Shown: positions 9,481 through 17,575 of the stretch, one piece after another
How the letters are laid out: each line of letters starts with the position of its first letter
How positions within the stretch are numbered: the first letter of the stretch is position 1
Assembly: GCA_017561885.1 (NCBI GenBank)
Contig: JAFZBF010000040.1
Span: forward strand, 104,686-168,685
Direction: 5' to 3'
DNA: 64,000 nucleotides
Origin: Bacteroidales bacterium
GTDB lineage: Bacteria; Bacteroidota; Bacteroidia; Bacteroidales; UBA932
Made by a program: the position numbers and the translations under genes
Notes under the pieces: generated by a model
Database searches by the model: none
Seen by the model: the letters and a program-made list of their open reading frames with translations, nothing else
What the model was told of the DNA's origin: nothing

Positions 9481-10081
9481 GAATTGCTTTAAACGAGTAT
9501 TAGATTTTCTGATTTCTGGCATTGTATTGCTGTTGATCGGGTGGTTGTTGGTACTGATTGCGATCTTTCTTCATTTTGCCAACAAAGGCGCAGGCGCTTT
9601 TTTTCTTCAGGAACGTCCAGGAAAAGATGAAAAGAATTTTAAGGTTATCAAGTTCAAGACGATGACCGATGAGAAGGATGCTGATGGCAATCTTCTTCCT
9701 GACGATGAGCGCCTGACAAAAATGGGTAAATTTGTAAGAAGTACATCAATTGACGAACTACCGCAGATGATTAATGTTTTCAAGGGAGAAATGTCGCTTA
9801 TAGGGCCTCGTCCGCTGTTGCCTAAATATCTGCCTTTGTATTCTCCGGAGCAACACCGTCGTCACGAAGTTCGTCCAGGCATTTCAGGATGGGCACAATG
9901 TCATGGGCGCAATGCAATCAGTTGGACAGAAAAGTTTAAATTAGATGTATGGTATGTGGATCACTGCACTCTGTGGACAGATATACAAGTTATCTTTATT
10001 ACCATCAAGAACGTACTGATGAGGAAGGATATTAATTCTGCGTCAGCCGCTACAATGGAAGCGTTTAATGGAAAGAACTGA
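9473..10081 (+). CDS. Undecaprenyl-phosphate phosphoglycosyltransferase (PglC-like)
   Basis: A 202-residue small monotopic phosphoglycosyltransferase (bacterial sugar transferase, PF02397). It has one N-terminal re-entrant hydrophobic helix (about 12-35), the catalytic Asp94-Glu95 pair in SIDELPQ, GPRPLLP, and RPGISGWAQ. Its length is that of PglC rather than the longer WbaP type. Such enzymes start a repeat unit by putting a sugar-1-phosphate on undecaprenyl phosphate at the inner face of the membrane. The following PglD-like gene and the distant PglE- and PglF-like genes point to UDP-bacillosamine or a close relative as donor. Confidence 0.88.
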   Translation: MYKNCFKRVLDFLISGIVLLLIGWLLVLIAIFLHFANKGAGAFFLQERPGKDEKNFKVIKFKTMTDEKDADGNLLPDDERLTKMGKFVRSTSIDELPQMINVFKGEMSLIGPRPLLPKYLPLYSPEQHRRHEVRPGISGWAQCHGRNAISWTEKFKLDVWYVDHCTLWTDIQVIFITIKNVLMRKDINSASAATMEAFNGKN

Positions 10082-10088
10082 AAAGAAC

Positions 10089-10736
10089 ATGAAGGATATT
10101 GCCATTTTTGGAGCAGGTGGTTTTGGGAGAGAGATAGCTTGCCTAATAACAATTATTAATCAAGATAAACCATTTTGGAATCTAATTGGTTTTTTTGATG
10201 ATAACCCCGGGCTGAAAGGGAAGATGATTTCTCACTATGGGCCTTGTCTGGGTGGGGTGGAGGAACTAAATGCTTACCCAGAACCTCTGTGCGTGACGAT
10301 ACCAATAGGGAACCCGAAGGTGGTGAGGTCGATAGTTAGGAAGATAACAAACGAGAAGATTTCTTTCCCGAACATAATACACCCAGATTTTGTTATAAAA
10401 GATCCCAAGACCTTCAATATAGGGAAAGGAAATATCATTCAAGATGGTTGTTCTGTCAGCTGCGATGTAAGCATAGGAGACTTTAATGTACTGAATGGAG
10501 GAGTAGTATTCGGGCATGACGACAAAGTTGGGTCATATAACTCTTTTATGCCCGCAATCAGAGTGTCAGGAGAAGTGGTTATAGGCGATGCCAACTTCTT
10601 TGGAGTGGGTTCGATTATCTTACAGCAGATAAAGATTGGAAACGAGATAAGGCTAGGTGCGGGCAGTGTATTGATGACCAAGCCCAAGGATGGAAAATTA
10701 TATGTGGGTAATCCCGCAAAGAAAATAGAATTATAA
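10089..10736 (+). CDS. NeuD/PglD-family hexapeptide-repeat acyltransferase
   Basis: An N-terminal Rossmann-like domain (MKDIAIFGAGGFGREIA) is followed by a left-handed beta-helix built from hexapeptide repeats (from about residue 100 to the end), ending VGNPAKKIEL. His in VFGHDDKVG is in the place of the PglD general base. I chose ATG 10089 because it begins at the conserved KDIAIFGAGG; an in-frame ATG at 10068 would overlap the upstream gene. PglD acetylates the 4-amino group of UDP-4-amino-sugars. Since an ACP gene lies 20 bp downstream, this protein might instead use an acyl-ACP. Confidence 0.82.
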   Translation: MKDIAIFGAGGFGREIACLITIINQDKPFWNLIGFFDDNPGLKGKMISHYGPCLGGVEELNAYPEPLCVTIPIGNPKVVRSIVRKITNEKISFPNIIHPDFVIKDPKTFNIGKGNIIQDGCSVSCDVSIGDFNVLNGGVVFGHDDKVGSYNSFMPAIRVSGEVVIGDANFFGVGSIILQQIKIGNEIRLGAGSVLMTKPKDGKLYVGNPAKKIEL

Positions 10737-10756
10737 ATTGATATACGTTTATCATT

Positions 10757-10990
10757 ATGGATCTTACAAAGTTTATTGATAATTTTGCTGACCAGTTTGA
10801 TGAAACTGATCCTACTGAAATCAAAGCAGAAACTGTTTTTCACGAACTGGATGAGTATTCGTCGTTAATTGCACTGAGCATCATCGCTATGGTGGACGAA
10901 GAATATGATGTCCAACTCAAAGGTGATGACATGCGTAGTGCAGTAACGGTAGAGGATTTATTTAATATAGTAATGTCCAAGGCTGAATAA
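10757..10990 (+). CDS. Acyl carrier protein, copy 1
   Basis: A 77-residue acidic helical protein with the acyl carrier fold. The phosphopantetheine site appears as EYSSLIAL, where Ser36 takes the place of the serine in the usual DSL motif. It opens the acyl module; its stop overlaps the start of the KAS III-like gene (TAATG). It is too diverged and too far from fatty acid genes to be the housekeeping AcpP, so it is probably dedicated to the acyl group used on the glycan. Confidence 0.82.
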   Translation: MDLTKFIDNFADQFDETDPTEIKAETVFHELDEYSSLIALSIIAMVDEEYDVQLKGDDMRSAVTVEDLFNIVMSKAE

Positions 10991-12042
10991 TGGCTTATCT
11001 GTCATTTCCGCATGTTGAGGTTGTCGGAATATCTGCTTGTGTTCCCAAGGAGATTGACGACAATCGCACTACACAGCTTATTCCTGATGGGGAGAGGGAG
11101 AAACTAATACAACAGATAGGGATTATCCAAAAACGCATCGCGCCAGATGGTTTGTGCTCCTCAGACTTATGTTATGAAGCAGCGGAAAAACTTATTAATA
11201 ACTTAGGATGGAAAAAGGAGGAGGTGGAAGCGCTAATATTTGTGTCACAGACTCCGGATTATATTTTACCCGCGACAGCTTGCGTACTCCAAGATCGACT
11301 TGGATTGCCGACAGAATGTTTGGCTTTAGATGTCTCTCTTGGCTGTTCAGGTTGGGTGTATGGGATGTCAACAGTATCCTCTCTAATTTCTAATGGCAGT
11401 GTTAAGAAAGCATTGTTGTTGGTTGGCGACTTGGGAACCCGTACTAACTCACCTCGTAACAGGAGTGACTTCCCCTTGTTTGGTGATGCAGGAACATGTA
11501 CGGCCTTGGTTTATGATGAAACCTCAGCAGGTGTGAAATTTCATCTTGGAACTGACGGTTCTGGTAAAGACGCAATCATTGTTCCTGAAGGTGGATATAG
11601 AAATCCTTTTAATGAGAGAACTCTGGAATGGCATGAAGTAGATGGTGGGTATGCTCAAGGCATTCACGCCCGCATGGACGGAATGAGCGTGTTCTCTTTT
11701 GCCATCACGAAAGGGCCTAAGAGCATCAGTGGGCTTTGTGAACATTTTGGGATAGATATTGAAAGTATTGACTCCTTTATTCTTCATCAGGCAAACAAGC
11801 TAATAACCGATAAGATTAGAAAGAAACTTAAGGTTGAAGAAGAGAAGTGCCCTGTTTCGATGGATTATTTTGGCAATACTTCTTGTGCTGCTATCCCTCT
11901 GACAATGGTGGTACGTAAGCAAAAAGAGCTTACCACCACTTGCCAGAAGATTATTGGATGCGCTTTTGGGGTTGGACTGTCGTGGGGTAGTGTGTACTTT
12001 GAGACTGACAATATTGTCGTTCCAGACTTGATAGAAATATAA
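10990..12042 (+). CDS. 3-oxoacyl-ACP synthase III-like enzyme (FabH-like), copy 1
   Basis: A 350-residue thiolase-fold protein. The KAS III catalytic triad is complete: Cys119 in SLGCSGW, His266 in LHQAN, and Asn296 in FGNTS. KAS III enzymes condense an acyl-CoA starter with malonyl-ACP; relatives also act as acyltransferases. Placed between an ACP and two ketoreductase-like SDRs, it would plausibly form a short beta-ketoacyl-ACP that is reduced to a 3-hydroxyacyl group. It is homologous to the protein at 13556-14605. Confidence 0.87.
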   Translation: MAYLSFPHVEVVGISACVPKEIDDNRTTQLIPDGEREKLIQQIGIIQKRIAPDGLCSSDLCYEAAEKLINNLGWKKEEVEALIFVSQTPDYILPATACVLQDRLGLPTECLALDVSLGCSGWVYGMSTVSSLISNGSVKKALLLVGDLGTRTNSPRNRSDFPLFGDAGTCTALVYDETSAGVKFHLGTDGSGKDAIIVPEGGYRNPFNERTLEWHEVDGGYAQGIHARMDGMSVFSFAITKGPKSISGLCEHFGIDIESIDSFILHQANKLITDKIRKKLKVEEEKCPVSMDYFGNTSCAAIPLTMVVRKQKELTTTCQKIIGCAFGVGLSWGSVYFETDNIVVPDLIEI

Positions 12043-12043
12043 A

Positions 12044-12790
12044 ATGTACAATCCATTTTCATTAGAAGGGAAAACCATTCTTGTTACAGGAGCCTCTTCC
12101 GGTATTGGTAAAGCGACGGCTATAGAGTGCTCAAAGATGGGAGCAACAGTTATTGCATTAGGACGCAATCAAAAACGACTTCAGGATACTTTTAACCAAC
12201 TGGAGACTTCGGGTTGTCGGCAATACTCTGTGGACTTGACACAAGAAGATGAAGTGAAGGCAATGCTTGAGGGGTTGCCCAAGTTAGATGGGCTGGTAAA
12301 TGCAGCTGGAGTTGCATCTACCACTTTGTTTCAGTTTGCGACTCCCGATAAAATACGCAGTATCTTTGATGTGAACTTTTTCGCACCAGTAGAGTTTACC
12401 AGGCTGCTGCTAAAGAAAAAACTCATAAAAAAAGGAGCTTCCATAGTTTTTTTCTCATCAGTAGACGGGCCTGTTAATGTCCATATTGGCAACAGCACCT
12501 ATAGTGCCACAAAGAGCGCTATTGCATCGGTTGCTCGTGGTATGGCTGTTGAATTGGCATCAAAGGGAATTAGAGTGAATTATTTGATGCCGGGCCAGAC
12601 AGAAACACCTTTGATACATGGGAACAGTATTACCCAGGATCAATTGGAACAAGATATGAAGAGTTACCCACTGGGGCGCTATGCGCGACCAGAAGAAATA
12701 GCTTATGGGGCCATCTATCTCTTGTCAGATGCCAGTACATTCACTACAGGAACAGGCTTGGTGATAGATGGTGGTTTTACGGTTTTATAA
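12044..12790 (+). CDS. SDR-family oxidoreductase (FabG-like), tandem copy 1
   Basis: A 248-residue classical short-chain dehydrogenase. The cofactor loop TGASSGIG is at 15-22, NAAG at 86-89, and the catalytic YSATK at 153-157 with the serine near 138. The C-terminal VIDGGF(T) ending is FabG-like. It begins one base after the KAS III stop and is followed by a close paralogue. As part of the acyl module it probably reduces a beta-keto group on the ACP with NADPH; a role on a sugar cannot be excluded. Confidence 0.85.
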   Translation: MYNPFSLEGKTILVTGASSGIGKATAIECSKMGATVIALGRNQKRLQDTFNQLETSGCRQYSVDLTQEDEVKAMLEGLPKLDGLVNAAGVASTTLFQFATPDKIRSIFDVNFFAPVEFTRLLLKKKLIKKGASIVFFSSVDGPVNVHIGNSTYSATKSAIASVARGMAVELASKGIRVNYLMPGQTETPLIHGNSITQDQLEQDMKSYPLGRYARPEEIAYGAIYLLSDASTFTTGTGLVIDGGFTVL

Positions 12791-12804
12791 GAAATATTAT
12801 TAGT

Positions 12805-13551
12805 ATGTTCAATCCATTTTCAATAGAAGGGAAAACAATATTGGTAACAGGTGCCGCTTCCGGCATGGGGAAAGCAACAGCTATTGCCTGTACAAAGATG
12901 GGTGCCAAAATTGTGGCTGTAGATTTTAATGCAGAAGGGCTTTCACGTACTATGAGTGAACTGGAGGGTGAAGGTCATCAATCATTTGTGTTGAATCTGG
13001 CAGAAGAGAGTACTTGGGCCGATCTCTTGGAGAATGCACCTATTATTGACGGAATGGCAAACTGTGCGGGTATCGCAAATATGAATCCTTTTATGTTTGT
13101 GAATCGTGATGAGTTCAATAGGGTGTTCAATATAAATTTCTTTGGGCCAGTTCTTCTGACAAAGGGGTTGATTAAGGCAAAGAAGCTTAACAAGGGAGGA
13201 TCGGTCGTGTTTGTGGCATCTATGGATGGCCCTCTGATTGTCCATGCCGGTAACTCCGTGTATTCTGCAAGTAAGAGTGCTCTTGTGGGAATATCTCGCA
13301 ATATGGCTATCGACCTTGCTCCCAAGAAGATTCGGGTGAATTGTTTACTTCCTGGCACTACGGACACCCCACTCATCCGAACTGATAATGTTACTGAAGA
13401 ATCGTTGGCCGAAGTGGCAAAGACATTTCCGTTAAAGCGCTTTGGTACAGTTGAAGACATGGCTTATGGAATTATTTATCTGCTTTCTGATGCTAGTAGT
13501 TTCGTGACGGGAACAGAACTGGTTATTGACGGCGGATATACAAAACTATAG
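12805..13551 (+). CDS. SDR-family oxidoreductase (FabG-like), tandem copy 2
   Basis: Also 248 residues, colinear with the preceding SDR: both start M(Y/F)NPFS(L/I)EGKTILVTGA, both have Tyr153 and Lys157 (YSASK here) and both end in a VIDGG segment. The sequences differ at many positions, so the pair is an established tandem duplication and not an assembly artefact. Two reductases in one small module could act on different chain positions or on different stereochemistry. Confidence 0.85.
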   Translation: MFNPFSIEGKTILVTGAASGMGKATAIACTKMGAKIVAVDFNAEGLSRTMSELEGEGHQSFVLNLAEESTWADLLENAPIIDGMANCAGIANMNPFMFVNRDEFNRVFNINFFGPVLLTKGLIKAKKLNKGGSVVFVASMDGPLIVHAGNSVYSASKSALVGISRNMAIDLAPKKIRVNCLLPGTTDTPLIRTDNVTEESLAEVAKTFPLKRFGTVEDMAYGIIYLLSDASSFVTGTELVIDGGYTKL

Positions 13552-13555
13552 AATA

Positions 13556-14605
13556 ATGGCAACAATTAGATACACCAATGTGGGAATCCGAGCTATGTCG
13601 GCTTGCGTCCCACAGGGTGTGTTCCATAACAAGGATCTTGGCTACCTGATACCTGAGGAAGAGATTCAGAAGACAATTGATAACATTGGAGTACGTGAAC
13701 GACGTATTGCCGATCCTGAAGTCTGTGCGAGCGATTTGGCATATAAGGCTGCCATGAAACTTATTTTGGACAACAATATTGATCCTGCTAGTATCGATGT
13801 GTTGCTTTTTATGAGTCAGACGGCTGATTATCGGATTCCAGCCACAGCTCCGCTATTGCAAGAACGGTTGGGCTTATCTATCGATACATTGGCAATGGAT
13901 TTGTCTTTGGGGTGTTCGGGTTTTATCTTTGCTCTCTCCACAGCATTTGCCTATGCCTCTCTACCGGATGTTAATCGCGTTCTTCTGCTTGATGGTGAAA
14001 CCTTCTCAAAGATTGTGAATCGCAACGATAAAGTAGATTGGCCGCTCTATGGTGATGCTGCCACAGCCACGCTTGTTGAGAAGGGAGATTTTGGGGAGTC
14101 TGTTTTTATCTTGCGCAGCGATGGCACTGGTCGTGATGCGGTCATTATCCGAGATGGAATGCGCAATCCGATAACTGCCGATTCTTTGATAGAAAAGAAA
14201 AACGAAAACGGAGACATCCATAGCGGTCTTGAGGTTTATATGGATGGAATGGATGTGTTTAATTTCGCTATGAAACGAGTGCCGAAGACTATTAAAGAGA
14301 TGTCGGAAGTAACTGGCATCCCTCTTGAAAGTATTGACTGGTTGGTATTCCATCAAGCTAATCGGTTTATGACAGATTTCTTTGTGAAGAAACTGAAATT
14401 CAACCAGGAACGGGTTCCTTATTGCATCGACCGTTATGGTAACACATCGTCCACAAGTGTTCCGTTAACCATTGTCAGTGAACTTCACGATAAAGTGAAA
14501 GATGGCGACAAAGTAATGATGGCTGGTTTTGGCGCAGGACTATCATGGGGTGTTTCTTTGGTGACAATGCAAGACTGTAAGATATCCCATGTAATCGAAT
14601 ATTAA
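13556..14605 (+). CDS. 3-oxoacyl-ACP synthase III-like enzyme (FabH-like), copy 2
   Basis: A 349-residue KAS III-like enzyme with Cys in SLGCSGF, His in FHQANRF and Asn in RYGNTSSTS, so the triad is intact. The chosen ATG at 13556 follows the SDR stop by four bases; a longer in-frame start at 13526 would lie inside the SDR gene and adds residues unlike the family. It shares the ACVP, SQT.DY and LGCSG landmarks with the copy at 10990. The order FabH-SDR-SDR-FabH looks like two paralogous pairs. Confidence 0.87.
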   Translation: MATIRYTNVGIRAMSACVPQGVFHNKDLGYLIPEEEIQKTIDNIGVRERRIADPEVCASDLAYKAAMKLILDNNIDPASIDVLLFMSQTADYRIPATAPLLQERLGLSIDTLAMDLSLGCSGFIFALSTAFAYASLPDVNRVLLLDGETFSKIVNRNDKVDWPLYGDAATATLVEKGDFGESVFILRSDGTGRDAVIIRDGMRNPITADSLIEKKNENGDIHSGLEVYMDGMDVFNFAMKRVPKTIKEMSEVTGIPLESIDWLVFHQANRFMTDFFVKKLKFNQERVPYCIDRYGNTSSTSVPLTIVSELHDKVKDGDKVMMAGFGAGLSWGVSLVTMQDCKISHVIEY

Positions 14606-14606
14606 A

Positions 14607-15026
14607 ATGCTGGATTCTTTCAAATTTCACCACATAGGAGTTGCTGTCAAAGATTTGGAAGCAACAGCTTCGGTTTATGCGTTTGGGGGCTATCATTGTT
14701 CTTCAACTATATTTGACCCAATCCAGAATGTGTATATTTGTTGGCTGACCAAGGACGGTTTCCCAACCGTTGAATTGCTGGCTCCAGTTGATGAAAAATC
14801 TCCAGTAAATAAAACGTTGGAAAAAGTTGGTGTGTCCCCCTATCATTTCTGCTATGTGGTGGACAATCTTGAAGATGCTGTAGCAGAATTGAGAAAACAA
14901 AGATATATTGCAGTTAGTAAGCCCGTAGAAGCGGTCGCTTTCCTGGGTAGTCGTGTCTGTTTCCTTTATAATAAGAATGTGGGGCTGGTTGAATTGGTTG
15001 AAGCCCCTGCCAAAATCATAGAATGA
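14607..15026 (+). CDS. VOC-superfamily protein (methylmalonyl-CoA epimerase/glyoxalase-like)
   Basis: A 139-residue single VOC unit. Metal-ligand-like positions are present: His in FHHIGVAV (8-9), Glu in VELLAP, His in PYHFCYVV and Glu in GLVELVE, the pattern of methylmalonyl-CoA epimerase. Its start follows the KAS III stop after one base, and its stop overlaps the FkbH-like start (ATGA). In this setting it may epimerise or otherwise handle an acyl thioester; no precise substrate can be given. Confidence 0.75.
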   Translation: MLDSFKFHHIGVAVKDLEATASVYAFGGYHCSSTIFDPIQNVYICWLTKDGFPTVELLAPVDEKSPVNKTLEKVGVSPYHFCYVVDNLEDAVAELRKQRYIAVSKPVEAVAFLGSRVCFLYNKNVGLVELVEAPAKIIE

Positions 15027-16597
15027 ATTACTTCGTTTTCCGCAATAACACCGTTGAACGTTTTTTCCCGAAAGATTTTACCTTTAGCGGCTACGATGAC
15101 ATTTCTCATGTTCCGTCTGAAGTTGATGGCTATGTTTGGTTCTACCAATTGCCGGTAAAGTATGAGCAAGAAAAGCTCTGCTCCGAGATTCGGGGCTTTG
15201 CACAGAAGTTTTCGTTTGTTTTGGCACAGGTGGATGCCGCTAAGCCATTCATCGTATTGACGATGGATGAGGGAAGTTATGCCGTCCCGTTCACATCAGG
15301 TGTTGATCTTCTTTCTGCCGTATTTGATTATAATGCTTCCCTGGCGCAATTAGAGGAGAACCACTCAAATGTGAAATTGTTGGATATCCGAGAGTTCACG
15401 CGACAGTATCCTGTTTCGGAAGTGTTCGACTGGAAGTTTTGGTTCATCTCTCAGATGGGATTGAATCCTCGGCTATCTAAGCCATTTGCGGAATGGTTTG
15501 CACGTAAATTGGATGAAATTGCTCTCAAACGGAAGAAGTGTTTGATTCTAGACTTGGATAATACACTGTGGGGAGGTGTATTGGGAGAAGACGGCATAGA
15601 AGGTATCAAGTTGGGTGGTGATTATCCAGGTAAAGCATTCCACTACTTCCAGGAGGCGTTACTGGAATTGAGTAAAAATGGTGTTATTCTTACCATTTGT
15701 AGCAAGAACAATGAGTCTGATGTATTAGAGGTTTGGGAGAAGAACCCTTTCATGGTACTTAAGAAGGATAGTTTTGCTGCTTGGCGCATCAATTGGCAGG
15801 ATAAAGCAACCAATATCAGGGAACTGGCCGATGAATTGAATATTGGATTAGATAGCTTCGTTTTTATAGATGATAACCCCACAGAGCGTGAGCTTATAAA
15901 GCAAGCACTTCCGATGGTTGAGGTACCTGACTTTCCGACACAACCCTATAATTTGCCTATATTCTTTAAGGAGTTAGTAGAGAGATATTTCCGCGTTTAT
16001 TCTATCACCAGTGAAGATAAAAAGAAAACAGAACAATACAAGGCTAACGCTCAAAGGGCACAGGCGCAAAAGAGTTTTGTAGACTTTGATACATTCTTGA
16101 AGAGTCTTGATATTCAGATTACCATCGAGGAGGCAAATGAGTTCAATATTCCGCGCATCGCCCAGATGACGCAGAAGACCAATCAATTTAATCTTACCAC
16201 AAAACGATATACCGAAACGGATATCCATACTTTTTTGCAACAAGGTTGGAAAATCTGGTGTATCAGTGTAGCAGATAAATTTGGTGATAACGGCATTACG
16301 GGTTGTATCATGTTGAAAGGCGATGCTATTGACACTTTTCTCATGAGTTGCCGAATATTGGGCAAGGGGATTGAAATAGTTTTTATTAAGAACATACTTT
16401 CTCTATTAAAAGAGAACGGTAAAAGGACGTTGAAAGCAGAGTATATACCTACATCCAAGAACGAACAGGTAAAGGATTTTTATGACAAGTTGGGTTTCGA
16501 ACGTGTATCTGAAAAAGATGGCATGAACATTTATAAGGCAGATCTTTCAGATATAGACCTGTCAGTTAAAGATTATTATCATATTATTGTTAAATAG
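15023..16597 (+). CDS. FkbH-like HAD-IIIC protein (glyceroyl-ACP synthase type)
   Basis: A 524-residue protein with the FkbH layout: an N-terminal SGNH-like region (about 1-165), a HAD phosphatase domain with LDLDNTLWGG (nucleophile Asp177, Asp179), and a C-terminal GNAT-like part (YIPTSKNEQVKDFYDKLGF). Characterised FkbH proteins take 1,3-bisphosphoglycerate and load a glyceroyl unit on an ACP. The next gene is an ACP, as in those systems. In glycan loci such modules can supply glyceroyl or related acyl groups to amino sugars; that use here is inferred. Confidence 0.85.
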   Translation: MNYFVFRNNTVERFFPKDFTFSGYDDISHVPSEVDGYVWFYQLPVKYEQEKLCSEIRGFAQKFSFVLAQVDAAKPFIVLTMDEGSYAVPFTSGVDLLSAVFDYNASLAQLEENHSNVKLLDIREFTRQYPVSEVFDWKFWFISQMGLNPRLSKPFAEWFARKLDEIALKRKKCLILDLDNTLWGGVLGEDGIEGIKLGGDYPGKAFHYFQEALLELSKNGVILTICSKNNESDVLEVWEKNPFMVLKKDSFAAWRINWQDKATNIRELADELNIGLDSFVFIDDNPTERELIKQALPMVEVPDFPTQPYNLPIFFKELVERYFRVYSITSEDKKKTEQYKANAQRAQAQKSFVDFDTFLKSLDIQITIEEANEFNIPRIAQMTQKTNQFNLTTKRYTETDIHTFLQQGWKIWCISVADKFGDNGITGCIMLKGDAIDTFLMSCRILGKGIEIVFIKNILSLLKENGKRTLKAEYIPTSKNEQVKDFYDKLGFERVSEKDGMNIYKADLSDIDLSVKDYYHIIVK

Positions 16598-16598
16598 A

Positions 16599-16823
16599 AT
16601 GGAAGAAAAAGTATTAGAGATTCTGAAGAACTTGTTCGAATTAGACACTGTTGATCAGACTTGCTCACAAGAAACATGCGACAAGTGGGATTCTATGGGA
16701 CAGCTTAACTTGGTAGTGGAATTGGAAAGTGAATTTGACGTGACGCTAGAGCCCGAGGAGATTGGGGAAATGAAGTCGTTTGATGATATTATCAGAATCC
16801 TGAAAACGAAAGGAGTATCATAA
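16599..16823 (+). CDS. Acyl carrier protein, copy 2 (FkbH partner)
   Basis: A 74-residue acyl carrier protein with a clear phosphopantetheine site, KWDSMGQLNL (Ser32), and an acidic helix II. I use ATG 16599, one base after the FkbH-like stop; an in-frame upstream start at 16587 would overlap. Its position directly after the FkbH-like gene suggests it carries the glyceroyl thioester. Its stop overlaps the LicD start (TAATG). Confidence 0.87.
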   Translation: MEEKVLEILKNLFELDTVDQTCSQETCDKWDSMGQLNLVVELESEFDVTLEPEEIGEMKSFDDIIRILKTKGVS

Positions 16824-17575
16824 TGGATTTGGAGAATAAGTACGGAACTCTGGAAATACAGAAAGAACTACTTGCTCTGGTTAAGGAAGTTCATAGTTTC
16901 TGTATTTCTAATGGTGTAAAGTATAGTATTGCCTATGGTTCTTTGCTTGGCGCTGTCCGACACAAAGGTTTTATACCGTGGGATGATGATTTTGATATCA
17001 TGGTGGACAGAGAGAATTACAATAAAATTCTTGATTCAATTAATGGCTCTCGCAGTTTGACTATAGATAGATGTCAATCGTCACTTTGGATTGACAGATT
17101 GCACAGGAAGGATTGTGATTATCATGGACCATATAGTCCAACTTGTGATATTTTTATAATCGATACAATGCCGGATAATTATTTCCTTGCTCAAATGAAA
17201 ATATATGCGATTTATATGATGCAGGGAATGATGAAGGTAAAATTAAGTATAAAGAAAGGTGGTTTCTTTATGAAAGTATGTTCACTTGTCACCTATATAA
17301 TGGGATTACCTTTCTCTCCTTCCACAAAAAAGAAATGGTACACATCTATTTCTCAATGGTTTTACAGAGATGGCCAGAAAAAGAGATGCTATAATGCATG
17401 TTTTGAAGATATACACTGCGTATTTCCATCAAATGTTTTAGATAAGATCCACTTGGCATCTTTTGAAGACACGGAAGTATATATAATCGATGAATACGAT
17501 CCTTTTCTAAGGTCGCGCTATGGTTATTATATGACACCTCCTCCACAAATAGAAAGAATGCCTAAACATTTTTAA
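16823..17575 (+). CDS. LicD-family phosphotransferase, copy 2
   Basis: A 250-residue LicD protein, shorter than the copies at 4909 and 21944. The signature GSLLGAVRHKG..PWDDDFD runs from 39 to 58; the end RSRYGYYMTPPP is typical. The next gene makes a CDP-alcohol of the glycerol type, so transfer of glycerol phosphate or a similar group is a reasonable guess. The stop overlaps the next ATG by one base, tying it to that supplier. Confidence 0.85.
   Translation: MDLENKYGTLEIQKELLALVKEVHSFCISNGVKYSIAYGSLLGAVRHKGFIPWDDDFDIMVDRENYNKILDSINGSRSLTIDRCQSSLWIDRLHRKDCDYHGPYSPTCDIFIIDTMPDNYFLAQMKIYAIYMMQGMMKVKLSIKKGGFFMKVCSLVTYIMGLPFSPSTKKKWYTSISQWFYRDGQKKRCYNACFEDIHCVFPSNVLDKIHLASFEDTEVYIIDEYDPFLRSRYGYYMTPPPQIERMPKHF

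Noticed and set aside
12044..13551. Assembly duplication of the SDR gene
   Set aside because: The copies differ throughout at protein and DNA level, so both are real.
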